A stretch of DNA of 64,000 nucleotides from CALAGB01 sp963713965 (GCA_963713965.1 OY970217.1:620001-684000); one strand, 5' to 3'; counted from the stretch's first letter, positions 43,921 through 52,693 are shown. Program-made: numbers and translations. The notes: a model not told the origin generated them from the sequence alone.

Positions 43921-44702
43921 AGCCCTTGATAGACAGATCACGTCCAGGTTGGTGGAGAATACTGGTATTCGCGCTGCTGCTGGTCGGCGTGCTCACGTCG
44001 CCGGTCAGAGCGGCGCAGCCAACCCAGCTGAACGCCGCAGGGCTCGTCATCAAGCACGGCGACGGCACCGTCCTCTACTTCTACGTGCAGTTCAGTGAAC
44101 CGGAAATCACTGGCGCGCAGTTGCTGGAGCGGGCAGGAGTATCGATCGACGAAACGCCGTACGCGGGAATCGGCGAGGCCATCTGCCGCATCGACGGCGA
44201 GGGATGTCCCGCCACCAACTGCTTCTGCAAGAGCTTCGCAAACCCCGCCGTCTACTGGCGTTACCACAAGCTTGGACCAGACGGGAATTGGGTCTTTCTG
44301 CCGTCCGGGCCGGACGCGCGTCAAGTCCGCAATGGAGACGTCGACGGGTGGTCCTGGTCATCGAAAGATGGCGACCTACCACCGTCCGTCACGCTGGCTC
44401 AGATCGCCCAGATCAACGACGTGACGATAAGCACGACGCCCGCGGTGGCCGCAACCAGCGCCGTGACGGCGACGACGACAGAGGCGACACCGAGCCCGAC
44501 CGCCACTGCCGCCACGTTCACGTCATCTCCAATCGTGGTTGGTGCCGAGGTCAAGCCGTCAGGACAGCCGACACGAGTGGACACGGCATCCATAGGTAAT
44601 CACACGGACCGCTCGAACTATCTGTGGTTCGGTCTCGGTATTCTTGTGCTTGCCCTCGTAGCCATTGGCGTGCTGCTACGTGCTCGATTGAGCCGGCGAT
44701 GA
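43917..44702 (+). CDS. membrane-anchored DUF4430 protein, transcobalamin beta-domain-like
   Basis: A 261-residue protein. Signal peptide to about residue 33, DUF4430/Transcobalamin-C-like domain at about 40-150 (VQFSEPEITGAQLLERAG; YWRYHKLGPDGNWVFLP; NGDVDGWSW), a Thr/Ala/Pro-rich linker (about 165-215) and a C-terminal membrane helix (about 230-254) with basic RLSRR stop-transfer. Four Cys (90, 97, 102, 104) could form disulfides. DUF4430 corresponds to the beta domain that closes over B12 in transcobalamin. The start GTG overlaps the upstream stop (GTGA), so the toroid and this protein are co-translated. Confidence 0.8.
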   Translation: MKPLIDRSRPGWWRILVFALLLVGVLTSPVRAAQPTQLNAAGLVIKHGDGTVLYFYVQFSEPEITGAQLLERAGVSIDETPYAGIGEAICRIDGEGCPATNCFCKSFANPAVYWRYHKLGPDGNWVFLPSGPDARQVRNGDVDGWSWSSKDGDLPPSVTLAQIAQINDVTISTTPAVAATSAVTATTTEATPSPTATAATFTSSPIVVGAEVKPSGQPTRVDTASIGNHTDRSNYLWFGLGILVLALVAIGVLLRARLSRR

Positions 44703-45712
44703 ACAGGCAGACCAACGCGGTGGTCTGGATCGTGTGGGGAGGCGCGGTCGCGCTGGCGACAGTTTCAACGCGCAATCCCTTCTATCTCACCCTGAATCTC
44801 CTGGCGACCAGTGTCGTCTACCTCTCACTGCCGCGAGGAGATGCGCGGAACGGCATTTGGGGGCTGGTCATCAAGATCGGTCTCGTGGTGGCCGGGATGA
44901 CCATCGCATTCAACCTGCTCACCGCCCACGCAGGCGATCGAGTCATGGCGCACATCCCCGCAAACATCCCGATTATCGGCGGATCCATCACGGCGAACGC
45001 GCTCATCTACGGTCTGTCGACGGCGCTTGCCATCCTGACGTTGATCGTCACGGCGGCGGTATTCGGCTCGGTAGTCGATCGCGCGTCGCTCATGCGAACT
45101 GTCCCCACATCGATGTCGTCGGCGGGGATCGCCGCAATCATCGGCCTTAGCTTCTTTCCACAGACACTGATCTCGCTCAGAGAGGTTCGCGAAGCCCAGG
45201 CGGCGCGGGGCTTTCGCGTCCGATCGATCCGCGACGTGCGGCCGCTAGTGATCCCCGTTCTCTCATCCGCGCTCGAAGGGGCGTTCAACCTGGCCGAGGC
45301 GATGGAGAGCCGCGCGTTCGCGAGCGAGAGAGCGGTCGATTCCCGTCCACCGTGGCTCTTTGTGGCGGGAGTTGTGTTGACGCTCATCGCGGTAAATCTT
45401 CTAATCGGAGGCTACACCATCGTCGCCTCGTTCGCTGTCGCAATCGGTATCTCCTGCGTGATCGCCGGATTGCTGCGAAGCGGACGAGCCCGTACCGCTT
45501 ATCGGCTCACCGAATGGCGCACCCGTGACTGGCTGTTGCTCACGTCGTCCAGCGCCGCGATCCTCATATTCGCCGCCGCGATAGTCTACTGGTCGACCTC
45601 CATCGAATGGTCACCGTTCCCAACCCTCGACATTCCAACAGTTCATCCACTGCTGGGCATCGCCTGCATCCTGCTGGCGACTCCGGCAGTGACCCACGGA
45701 GCCGGCTCATGA
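44699..45712 (+). CDS. ecfT: ECF transporter transmembrane (T) component
   Basis: A 337-residue membrane protein with about eight hydrophobic segments, the scaffold of an energy-coupling-factor vitamin importer. The two coupling motifs that contact the ATPases are REAQAARGF (164-172) and AEAMESRAF (199-207). It is longer than the usual 260 residues, with extra C-terminal helices. Both ends overlap neighbours as ATGA (44699-44702 and 45709-45712). No S component with six helices is encoded nearby, and this extension is not an evident S fusion. Confidence 0.88.
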   Translation: MNRQTNAVVWIVWGGAVALATVSTRNPFYLTLNLLATSVVYLSLPRGDARNGIWGLVIKIGLVVAGMTIAFNLLTAHAGDRVMAHIPANIPIIGGSITANALIYGLSTALAILTLIVTAAVFGSVVDRASLMRTVPTSMSSAGIAAIIGLSFFPQTLISLREVREAQAARGFRVRSIRDVRPLVIPVLSSALEGAFNLAEAMESRAFASERAVDSRPPWLFVAGVVLTLIAVNLLIGGYTIVASFAVAIGISCVIAGLLRSGRARTAYRLTEWRTRDWLLLTSSSAAILIFAAAIVYWSTSIEWSPFPTLDIPTVHPLLGIACILLATPAVTHGAGS

Positions 45713-47331
45713 TCCGCTTCGCAGGCGTGAGGTTCGAGTACCCGGGTCAACGATCGCCGGCGCTCAACAATGTCGAGTGGTGCGTGAATGACGGTGAATT
45801 CGCATTGGTGACGGGTCCGTCTGGATCGGGAAAATCAACGCTGGCGCGCTGCATCAACGGTTTGGTGCCACATTTTCACGGTGGACGCTTCGGTGGCAGC
45901 GTGACCGTGAACGGATTGGACACCCGGAATCACGCGACCGCGGCGCTCAGTCGCCACGTCGGTTTCGTCGCGCAGGTTCCGGAGACTCAGACGATCACAG
46001 ACCGGGTCGAGGATGAGATCGCCTTCGGTCTTGAGAGTCTGGCGATGGATCGATCGGAGATGCGGGTCCGTGTTGAGGAGACGCTGGATCTCCTTCACTT
46101 GCACCATCTACGGAATAGATCGATCCAGACTCTTTCGGGCGGTGAGCGACAGCGTGTGGTCATTGCGGCGGCCATGGCGATGCGCCCGAGCGTTCTGGTG
46201 CTAGACGAACCCGCGTCTCAGCTTGATCCGATCAGCAGCGACGAGATCTTCTCCATCCTGACGCGGCTGAATCGAGATCTGGGAATGGCTGTCGTTCTCG
46301 GTGAGCACCGTCTCGAACGCCTGCTGGGCGTAGTCGATTCGTTGCTGATCCTTTCCCGATGTGGCGAGGTCAAAACAGCCGGACCGGTTCGCCATGCCGT
46401 TGGCGAGCTAGAGCACTTGCCGCCGCTTCAAGAGGCGCTCCATCGAATCGGTGTCCGGCCTCTTCCCCTCTCGATCCGAGATGCTAGGAATGCGGTGACC
46501 AGATTCGCGTCGACGAACCGAGCGGAATCCGTGACGGCGTCACCGCACAGACCTTTTGAGGACGTCCGGGCCTCGGTCGAGCTAGAAAAAGTGTCGTTCG
46601 GATATGACGGCCGTGACGTACTTGACCGGGTGTCTCTCAAGGTCCTTCCGGGCTCGGTGACAGCGTTGATGGGCCGCAACGGGAGCGGCAAGACCACGCT
46701 TCTGAAGCTCATCAACGGACTGTTGAGGCCGAGCCAAGGCGCGGTACGTGTGAATCGCAAAGACATTGCTTCGGTCTCGACGGTCGATCTGGCCGGCTCA
46801 GTCGGATACCTGCCGCAGCAAGCCGGAACGCTCCTCTTCAACAACTCAGTCGCAGAGGAACTGAACTTCACGCTCCGCTGCCGAAAGCTGCATGGTGACG
46901 TCGATGACTTGCTGAACCAGCTTGACCTGCAGCATCTTGCCACGCGCAATCCACTCGATCTCTCCGGCGGTGAGCGCCTGCGCGCCGCTCTGGCGGCGGT
47001 GCTGATAGGGCAGCCGGACATCCTGCTCCTCGACGAACCGACTCGTGGAGTCGATGCCGCCCTCAAGCTGCGCCTAGGACGTATTTTCCGCGAGCTGGCA
47101 CGGTCTGGTACAACCGTGGTGTTGGCAACCCACGACGTCGATCTGGTGGCGGAATTCGCCGACCGGCTGATCTTGCTCGGTGACGGCGGCGTGGTAGCGG
47201 ATGGATCACCGTACGACGTCATGCCAGGATCGTTGACGCTCTCAACGCAGATCAACCGCGTATTCGGCGGCCGTCTTCTCACCGTTCGAGACGTCGAGGC
47301 CGCATTCAGCCGGCCGGACCACGTCACCTGA
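45709..47331 (+). CDS. ecfA: ECF transporter double ATPase (A-A fusion)
   Basis: A 540-residue fusion of two ABC ATPases powering the ECF complex. NBD1: Walker A TGPSGSGKST (35-44), signature LSGGERQR, Walker B VLVLDEPASQLD, H-loop LGEHRLE. NBD2: MGRNGSGKTT, LSGGERLRAALA, LLLDEPTRGVD, ATHDVD. The 45709 ATG overlaps the T-component stop, so the four-gene cluster is one operon. Fused A subunits are known in some ECF systems. Cargo is predicted as cobalamin from the riboswitch, not from the ATPase itself. Confidence 0.92.
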   Translation: MIRFAGVRFEYPGQRSPALNNVEWCVNDGEFALVTGPSGSGKSTLARCINGLVPHFHGGRFGGSVTVNGLDTRNHATAALSRHVGFVAQVPETQTITDRVEDEIAFGLESLAMDRSEMRVRVEETLDLLHLHHLRNRSIQTLSGGERQRVVIAAAMAMRPSVLVLDEPASQLDPISSDEIFSILTRLNRDLGMAVVLGEHRLERLLGVVDSLLILSRCGEVKTAGPVRHAVGELEHLPPLQEALHRIGVRPLPLSIRDARNAVTRFASTNRAESVTASPHRPFEDVRASVELEKVSFGYDGRDVLDRVSLKVLPGSVTALMGRNGSGKTTLLKLINGLLRPSQGAVRVNRKDIASVSTVDLAGSVGYLPQQAGTLLFNNSVAEELNFTLRCRKLHGDVDDLLNQLDLQHLATRNPLDLSGGERLRAALAAVLIGQPDILLLDEPTRGVDAALKLRLGRIFRELARSGTTVVLATHDVDLVAEFADRLILLGDGGVVADGSPYDVMPGSLTLSTQINRVFGGRLLTVRDVEAAFSRPDHVT

Positions 47332-47377
47332 GCGGCGAATCTCAAGTACGTACGGCTTTTGCCGGTTGTCCCCTGAT

Positions 47378-47407
47378 TTGCCCGGTACATGTGCCTGCAC
47401 GTATACT
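47378..47407 (+). promoter_or_regulatory. promoter for the second darA
   Basis: TTGCCC (47378-47383), 18-base spacer, TATACT (47402-47407). It is 75 bases before the darA start and downstream of the ECF operon, so darA-2 has its own transcript. Confidence 0.55.
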
Positions 47408-47481
47408 CCTCGAAACGCTCCCCTGCGCAACGAAGTACGCTCTCAAACGGTCCGATTGCATGGCCGGGAGGTGAGCCAGAA

Positions 47482-47811
47482 ATGAAACTCATAGTCGCGG
47501 TCGTACAAGATGAAGACGCCGACGAACTGGTCCATCAGATCATTTCGGCGAATTTTCGAGTGACTCGCGTCAGCAGCACCGGAAGCTTGCTGAGAACAGG
47601 CAACACCAGCCTGATCGCCGGTGTCGAAGATCACGACGTACAGCAAGTCATCGACGTCATCAAATCGGTTTGCAAGCGGCGCACCCAGATTGCGGTGCCC
47701 TACTCCCCCGCGCTGGAACCTGGTCTCCTCTACCTCGCGGAAAACTTCGAGGTCGAGGTTGGTGGCGCCATAATCTTCGTCCTCAACGTTCAGCGCTATG
47801 AGCGACTTTGA
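47482..47811 (+). CDS. darA: cyclic-di-AMP receptor DarA/PstA (copy 2)
   Basis: A 109-residue paralogue of the protein at 2803-3135: MKLIVAVVQDEDADELVHQI, SSTGSLLRTGNTSLIAGV and VEVGGAIIFVLNVQRYE. GGGAGGTGAG lies upstream of the ATG; longer reading into 47389 is non-homologous. The two copies differ most in the middle loop (RTGNTSLIAGVEDHDVQQ against RENNVTVLVGVDDQYVPD). It stands between the ECF operon and recA. Whether it binds c-di-AMP or another nucleotide is not known. Confidence 0.9.
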   Translation: MKLIVAVVQDEDADELVHQIISANFRVTRVSSTGSLLRTGNTSLIAGVEDHDVQQVIDVIKSVCKRRTQIAVPYSPALEPGLLYLAENFEVEVGGAIIFVLNVQRYERL

Positions 47812-47835
47812 TTCCCAAATTGATGATTTTTCGCA

Positions 47836-47864
47836 TTGACCAGAAGGCATACGGACGGTATCAT
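47836..47864 (+). promoter_or_regulatory. recA promoter
   Basis: TTGACC (47836-47841), 17-base spacer, TATCAT (47859-47864). Transcription would start near 47871, inside the repeat-rich operator candidate that follows. Confidence 0.65.
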
Positions 47865-47865
47865 T

Positions 47866-47893
47866 AGAACCGAATTAGAACATTCTTTCTAGA
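47866..47893 (+). promoter_or_regulatory. candidate SOS operator at recA
   Basis: Directly after the recA -10: GAACCGAATTAGAAC is GAAC-N7-GAAC (47867-47881), and TAGAACATTCTTTCTA (47877-47892) is a TAGAA-N6-TTCTA inverted repeat. Either could bind LexA. The position over the transcription start fits a repressor site. Confidence 0.4.
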
Positions 47894-47933
47894 TTTTTCG
47901 GATCTGAGGGAACGCGAAAAGAGGCGGAGGCGA

Positions 47934-48986
47934 ATGGCTGAACGAGATCGCGCGATCGAGCTTGCGATGTCCCAAATCGAGCGCCAGTTCGGCAAGGGCT
48001 CGATCATGAAAATGGGCGAAGCATCGACGCGCATGCAGATTGATTCGATTCCGACCGGTTCGATCGCGCTCGATATGGCGCTGGGGGTGGGAGGCATTCC
48101 ACGCGGCCGCATCACCGAGATCTACGGTCCAGAATCGAGCGGTAAGACGACACTGGCGCAGCACATCATCGCGGAGGCGCAGAGTCTGGGCGGAGTCGCT
48201 GCCTACATCGATGCCGAGCACGCCTTTGACCCGGTCTATGCTGAACGCTGTGGCATCAATTTGAACGATCTCCTCATCTCCCAGCCGGATACCGGCGAGC
48301 AGGCGCTCGAGATCGTCGAGACGCTGGTCCGCAGTGGCGCGATCGACGTCATCGTGGTCGACTCAGTTGCCGCGCTTGTACCACGTGCCGAGATCGATGG
48401 CGACATGGGTGATTCGCACGTCGGTCTGCAGGCCCGGTTGATGAGCCAGGCGCTGCGAAAGCTGACCGGGGCCATCAGCCGCTCCAAGACCTCAGTTGTC
48501 TTCATCAACCAGTTGCGTATGAAGATCGGCGTCATGTTCGGCAACCCGGAGACGACCACCGGCGGAAACGCCCTCAAGTTCTACGCGTCCGTGCGCTTGG
48601 ACATCCGCCGCATTGAGGCCATCAAGCAAGGGACCGATTCGATTGGTATCCGAGCTCGCGTCAAAGTGGTCAAGAACAAGGTCGCACCGCCGTTCCGACA
48701 GGCCGAATTCGACATCATGTACAACGAGGGGATCTCGGCCGAAGGAAGTATTCTGGACGTCGGAACCGACCTCGGCGTGCTTCGCAAGAGCGGCGCCTGG
48801 TATTACATGGGCGATGAGCGGCTTGGACAGGGGCGCGAGAATGCCAAAGAGTTCCTGCGCGCAAACACCGATCTGATGATAGACATCGAACAGCGCATCC
48901 GCGCAACGTCGCCGGAATTGCAGTCACGCATCAACTACGACGGCGCGGCATCCGAGGACGGCGTGATCGAGGAATCGGTCAAGTAG
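47934..48986 (+). CDS. recA: recombinase RecA
   Basis: A 350-residue RecA, forming filaments on single-stranded DNA for strand exchange and SOS induction. Walker A GPESSGKTT, VVDSVAALVPRAEIDGDMGD, INQLRMKIGVMFGNPETTTGGNALKFY (loop L2 region) and the C-terminal GREN part are standard. The ribosome binding site is GCGGAGGCG just before the ATG. No recX follows. It has its own promoter and a putative SOS operator. Fully intact. Confidence 0.98.
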   Translation: MAERDRAIELAMSQIERQFGKGSIMKMGEASTRMQIDSIPTGSIALDMALGVGGIPRGRITEIYGPESSGKTTLAQHIIAEAQSLGGVAAYIDAEHAFDPVYAERCGINLNDLLISQPDTGEQALEIVETLVRSGAIDVIVVDSVAALVPRAEIDGDMGDSHVGLQARLMSQALRKLTGAISRSKTSVVFINQLRMKIGVMFGNPETTTGGNALKFYASVRLDIRRIEAIKQGTDSIGIRARVKVVKNKVAPPFRQAEFDIMYNEGISAEGSILDVGTDLGVLRKSGAWYYMGDERLGQGRENAKEFLRANTDLMIDIEQRIRATSPELQSRINYDGAASEDGVIEESVK

Positions 48987-49013
48987 CCCTTCCACCAAAT
49001 CAGGCAAGCGCGG

Positions 49014-49035
49014 GGGCGTCGCAATGGCGGCGCCC
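49014..49035 (+). terminator. possible recA terminator hairpin
   Basis: GGGCGTCGC and GCGGCGCCC pair (one G-U) around a four-base loop, 28 bases after the recA stop. The following tail is U-poor, so it is a weak intrinsic terminator, or serves both recA and the convergent permease gene. Confidence 0.4.
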
Positions 49036-49063
49036 TCGTTGTGTCCAATCGCTGGCCATCGAC

Positions 49064-49918
49064 TCAGTCTCCGCTCGACGACGCCTGAACGATCTGGGCC
49101 GACGAGTAGGCGAGCAGGATCATCCCGACCGTCGTTAGAGCGATGCCTCCGCCAAGGAGGAATTGACCGTGGAGCGTTACCGGCCACTTCTCACCGAAGA
49201 ACAGTGACGCAACGATAATTGGGATGACGGACTGCAACCCGGCTACTAGTGGCACAATCGCGGTAGCGCGTCCAGTTTGCAACGCACGAATTTGGTCGCT
49301 AAACGCAACCAATGACGTGATCCCGGCGGCGATTGCTAGTAACACGAGCGAAAGCAGCGAATTGACCGAGAGGACGTCGGAAACGCCCTTTGTATAGAGG
49401 TTGCTAGCGGAGTACCCCAGGCCGGCCCCAATCGCGCTCAAATGCGCCGCGGGGGCCTTGCGAAACCATTGAACGACATCCGGCAGGAAGATGGTTGGCG
49501 TGATCACGATCGAGAGGATGACCCAGCCGAGCAATCCAGGGTTGGTCTTGCTTACGGCTGGGGAAGTGGTGCTCACCGCAACGATTCCGAGTCCAATGGC
49601 CGCGATCCCTACCGCCTCATTGCGCTCAAGCTTCTCCCCAAGCCTCCAACGAGCCAGGACCAGCATCACGCCAAATCCGGCCGTGTAGATGACTCGCGCC
49701 AACGTGACAGAGATGCGCGTCAGTGCAGCAAGCTCGAACAACCACCCCAAGACGCCCAGAGCGATGCTCCACGTCCCCGTCGCGCGCTCGGCCACATGCG
49801 TCGTCAGAGTTTTGCGATCCTGCGCCTTTGACTCTGATCGAGCTGCAATGGCGAGGAGGATCATGCTGACGTTGTATGCGACCGTCGCCACCAACATCAG
49901 AAGTATTCCGAGTACCAA
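49064..49918 (-). CDS. DMT-superfamily permease (EamA-like)
   Basis: A 284-residue membrane protein with about nine or ten helices in two EamA-like repeats (LFELAALTRISVTLARVIYTAG in the first; IVPLVAGLQSVIPIIVASLFFGE in the second). The family exports metabolites or drugs; some relatives transport magnesium, so substrate is unknown. It converges with recA. The upstream gap (49919-50449) gave no clear regulator. Identification as DMT is by pattern. Confidence 0.75.
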   Translation of the reverse strand: MVLGILLMLVATVAYNVSMILLAIAARSESKAQDRKTLTTHVAERATGTWSIALGVLGWLFELAALTRISVTLARVIYTAGFGVMLVLARWRLGEKLERNEAVGIAAIGLGIVAVSTTSPAVSKTNPGLLGWVILSIVITPTIFLPDVVQWFRKAPAAHLSAIGAGLGYSASNLYTKGVSDVLSVNSLLSLVLLAIAAGITSLVAFSDQIRALQTGRATAIVPLVAGLQSVIPIIVASLFFGEKWPVTLHGQFLLGGGIALTTVGMILLAYSSAQIVQASSSGD

Positions 49919-50449
49919 GAGTCACTCCGGGTTTGGCTGCCTCACATCCACAGGGAATTGGGCATCTGCACCAGGTTGCGATGATCTCCGCGCGGAATCT
50001 CAGCTGCACACGCACGGTATAGTGCACCGGCGTTTGTCGCACACTGACGGCAAGGTCGCATACCTACGACAAACTTTGAAAACGCATGCACACCGCCACG
50101 AGTCCTGGATCCGAAGACTCCGTGTGGAGCGAAGTCGAAGTTTCCGCTGACGCGCCAGAACGTCTTCACGATCAGACGCGTTCGTATTAGGGTTCAGCGT
50201 ATGATTGTGCGAGAATGTGCAGTGTCTTGCAACTGAAACAGCCTGGCGTTGCCCGACGGACGGTCGCCTTCCAGTTGGACGCTGTTGGGTTCGGCAATTG
50301 GCATTGGAAACCGGCACGCTTCCAGCCGAATGCATTCGGCCGACAATGCGTTCCGGATGAAACGGGGACAGCGATCGTCCGAAAGGACCTCATAACCTGT
50401 TCGGACCTTCCTGTTTCAACAATGGGTCCCTACTGAGGAGCGACAGGGC
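49919..50449. other. 531-base gap between divergent genes
   Basis: No gene of convincing codon pattern seen. It holds an 8-bp inverted repeat GTTTGTCG/CGACAAAC (50032-50039 and 50067-50074), a short hairpin CTCC/GGAG near 50120, and, just before the acyltransferase, GTCCGAA/TTCGGAC and CCTGT/ACAGG pairs flanking its ribosome binding site. A leader or promoter function is possible but not shown. Confidence 0.4.
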
Positions 50450-51454
50450 ATGACCTCGTCAAACGTTCCCCTCCCCCATCCTGGTCAGGTGCCACCGAGC
50501 GGAGTTTCTCCATCGGCAGCAACCGAGAGCGACCACCAACTGGCGAATTTTTCTGCGCAATCCATCAATCAGATCGATTCCCCGCCAACGGATAGCTTTC
50601 AAGTCAATTTTGATTCGAAATCGTCCGCTCCCGTTCCACCACGTTGGCGGTTCAACTGGGTGGTTAACAGGAAGCTGCGAAACGGACTGCCGCGCTATCG
50701 CCTCCCTCTCTCAATCGTGGCCGCGGCGGTCGCCGCGTCTCTCAGGAACAGACCAAGAAACATCCGAACGGATGTTGCCCGTTTGGTCGCGTCAATGCCA
50801 ACTCCACCGGTCATTGACGGATTAGAGAATCTGCCGCGCACCCGACCATTCGTGATCCTTCCGAATCACTACGAGCGAGTGTCCGGAGCGTGGGTCGGAT
50901 GGGGCGCAATCGTGATCACCAACGCCGTTTGCCGGGAACTACCAGGGGAGTTCCCGTTGCGCTGGGTGATGACGTCCACCTGGCAGGATTGCTACATTGG
51001 CCCCAGACGTGTGAACCCGAAATACCTCCACTGGGTGTTGCGCCGCATGGCACATCTCTACGGGATCATCCTGATGCCTGCCGACGACGATGAGGCCTTC
51101 GGACGTGGGGCAGCGCTAAGGGAGTTGTTCCGAGCCATTTCCGACAGCGCCGGTCAGATCGTGGCATTTCACCCGGAAGCGGGCGGATTTGAGACGTTGA
51201 TCGAGCCCCCCAAAGGGATGGGACGCGTATTGGCGATGCTCGACCGTCGGGGGGTTTCCCTCGTCCCGACCGGTGTGTTCGAATCGAACGGGCACATGAA
51301 CATTCGATTCGGGAGTGCCATCGAGCCAGGATCCTTGTACGCACTTGGCGACCATGAGGCGGCCGAGCGGGTCATGCTCCGAATCGCCGCCCTGGTTAAC
51401 GAGGAATCTCGGGGAGTCTACGCAAACGGAGTCACGAGTTCCGAACACGGCTGA
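50450..51454 (+). CDS. PlsC-like 1-acylglycerol-phosphate acyltransferase
   Basis: A 334-residue protein with an N-terminal low-complexity region of about 60 residues and an acyltransferase-type core. Motif I reads NHYERVSG (family NHxxxxD, the Asp is Ser or Gly here), and motif III FHPEAGGFE (family FPEG). YLHWVLRRMAHLYGIILM resembles the substrate-proximal segment. It may make lipid intermediates or act on another acyl acceptor; the missing Asp makes catalysis uncertain. GAGGAG (50435-50440) fixes the start. It stands alone on the plus strand between two gaps. Confidence 0.6.
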   Translation: MTSSNVPLPHPGQVPPSGVSPSAATESDHQLANFSAQSINQIDSPPTDSFQVNFDSKSSAPVPPRWRFNWVVNRKLRNGLPRYRLPLSIVAAAVAASLRNRPRNIRTDVARLVASMPTPPVIDGLENLPRTRPFVILPNHYERVSGAWVGWGAIVITNAVCRELPGEFPLRWVMTSTWQDCYIGPRRVNPKYLHWVLRRMAHLYGIILMPADDDEAFGRGAALRELFRAISDSAGQIVAFHPEAGGFETLIEPPKGMGRVLAMLDRRGVSLVPTGVFESNGHMNIRFGSAIEPGSLYALGDHEAAERVMLRIAALVNEESRGVYANGVTSSEHG

Positions 51455-51550
51455 CCGCCCGGTGAGGCTGGCCTGACATTCGCCTGGCGTCAAACAACGC
51501 GGAGCCGCGGTCACGATATCAATACCAAAATGGGACAGGGAGATCGAATC

Positions 51551-52693
51551 ATGAGTAGTCCGAATCACGCGGAGGTCATTGTCCTTGGTCTTGGCGGTAT
51601 GGGCAGCGCTGCGGTCGCGCACGTCGCTCGTCGCGGGCATTCGGTCATCGGCATTGAGCAGTTCGGGCCCAATCATGCCAACGGCTCGTCACACGGCGAA
51701 TCCCGCATCATTCGCGAGGCCTATTTCGAATCGCCCGACTACGTGCCGCTCCTCCAGCGCGCCTACACGCTCTGGCGCGAATTGGCGGATGTGAGCGGAC
51801 AGGATCTCATGACGATCTGCGGCGGGCTTAACGTCGGGACGATCGAGAGCGGTTTCGTCTCTGGCTCGACCCAGAGCGCGCGGCAGTATGGGTTGAACGT
51901 CGAGGAGATGACCGCCGCCGATGTCGGACACCGCTTTCCGGGCTACCGGTTGCCTGAGACGCTGGTCGCGCTCTTCGATCCGGCCGCTGGGTTTCTGCGG
52001 CCCGAGCGTTGCGTTCAGGCACACCTTGATCTCGCCGTGAAATACGGCGCAGAGCTTCAATTCAACACTCGAGTGATTAGCTGGGAATCTACCGACAGCG
52101 GCGTAACCGTGCGTACCACCAACGGTGACTTCTCTGGCGGCCGTCTCATCATCGCCGCCGGACCGTGGAGTCGGGACGTGATCAAAGGTTGGGATGCACC
52201 GCTGGAGGTGTGGCGCATTCCAAACGTCCACTTCAACTCGACCAATCCAGATCTGTTCGCACCTGAACGATGCCCGGTCTTCCTGCTCGAAGTGCCAGAA
52301 GGGCATTTCTATGGTTTCCCAGCGCTCCCAGGTCAAGGCGTCAAGATCGGGAGGCACGACGTGGGCCGCGTATGTACTCCGGACACAATTGATCGACAAG
52401 TCACCCATGACGAGATCGAGATGCTCAGCAGAGTCCTCGACATCTACATGCCCGGAGCGTCCGGTCCAGTCATCCGCACGCTCACCTGCATGTACACGCA
52501 GACCCCGGATCAGCACTTCATCATCGATCGCCATCCCGATGCGGCCAATGTTGTCATCGGCTGCGGGTTTTCGGGGCACGGGTTCAAGTTCGCCAGCGCG
52601 GTCGGAGAGGCGCTCACCGATCTGGCGCTTGATGGTGCATCGCGATTCGACCTCGGGCACCTCTCAACCGCACGATTTGCAGACGCCGGTTAG
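51551..52693 (+). CDS. solA: monomeric sarcosine oxidase / N-methyltryptophan oxidase family
   Basis: A 380-residue flavoprotein amine oxidase. The dinucleotide fold VIVLGLGGMGSA, the GSSHGESRIIREAY substrate segment, and the covalent-FAD Cys in CMYTQTPDQHFIID are present, with GCGFSGHGFKFA near the end. These mark the MSOX/MTOX group, which demethylates N-methyl amino acids producing H2O2. AGGGAGA precedes the ATG at 51551; the ATG at 51530 gives a longer form. Substrate cannot be chosen between sarcosine, N-methyltryptophan and related amines. Confidence 0.88.
   Translation: MSSPNHAEVIVLGLGGMGSAAVAHVARRGHSVIGIEQFGPNHANGSSHGESRIIREAYFESPDYVPLLQRAYTLWRELADVSGQDLMTICGGLNVGTIESGFVSGSTQSARQYGLNVEEMTAADVGHRFPGYRLPETLVALFDPAAGFLRPERCVQAHLDLAVKYGAELQFNTRVISWESTDSGVTVRTTNGDFSGGRLIIAAGPWSRDVIKGWDAPLEVWRIPNVHFNSTNPDLFAPERCPVFLLEVPEGHFYGFPALPGQGVKIGRHDVGRVCTPDTIDRQVTHDEIEMLSRVLDIYMPGASGPVIRTLTCMYTQTPDQHFIIDRHPDAANVVIGCGFSGHGFKFASAVGEALTDLALDGASRFDLGHLSTARFADAG

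Noticed and set aside
50100..50150. Decayed copy of the 22.3 kb repeat
   Set aside because: Only a short GAGCGAAGTCGAAG-type stretch is shared; too little to call.
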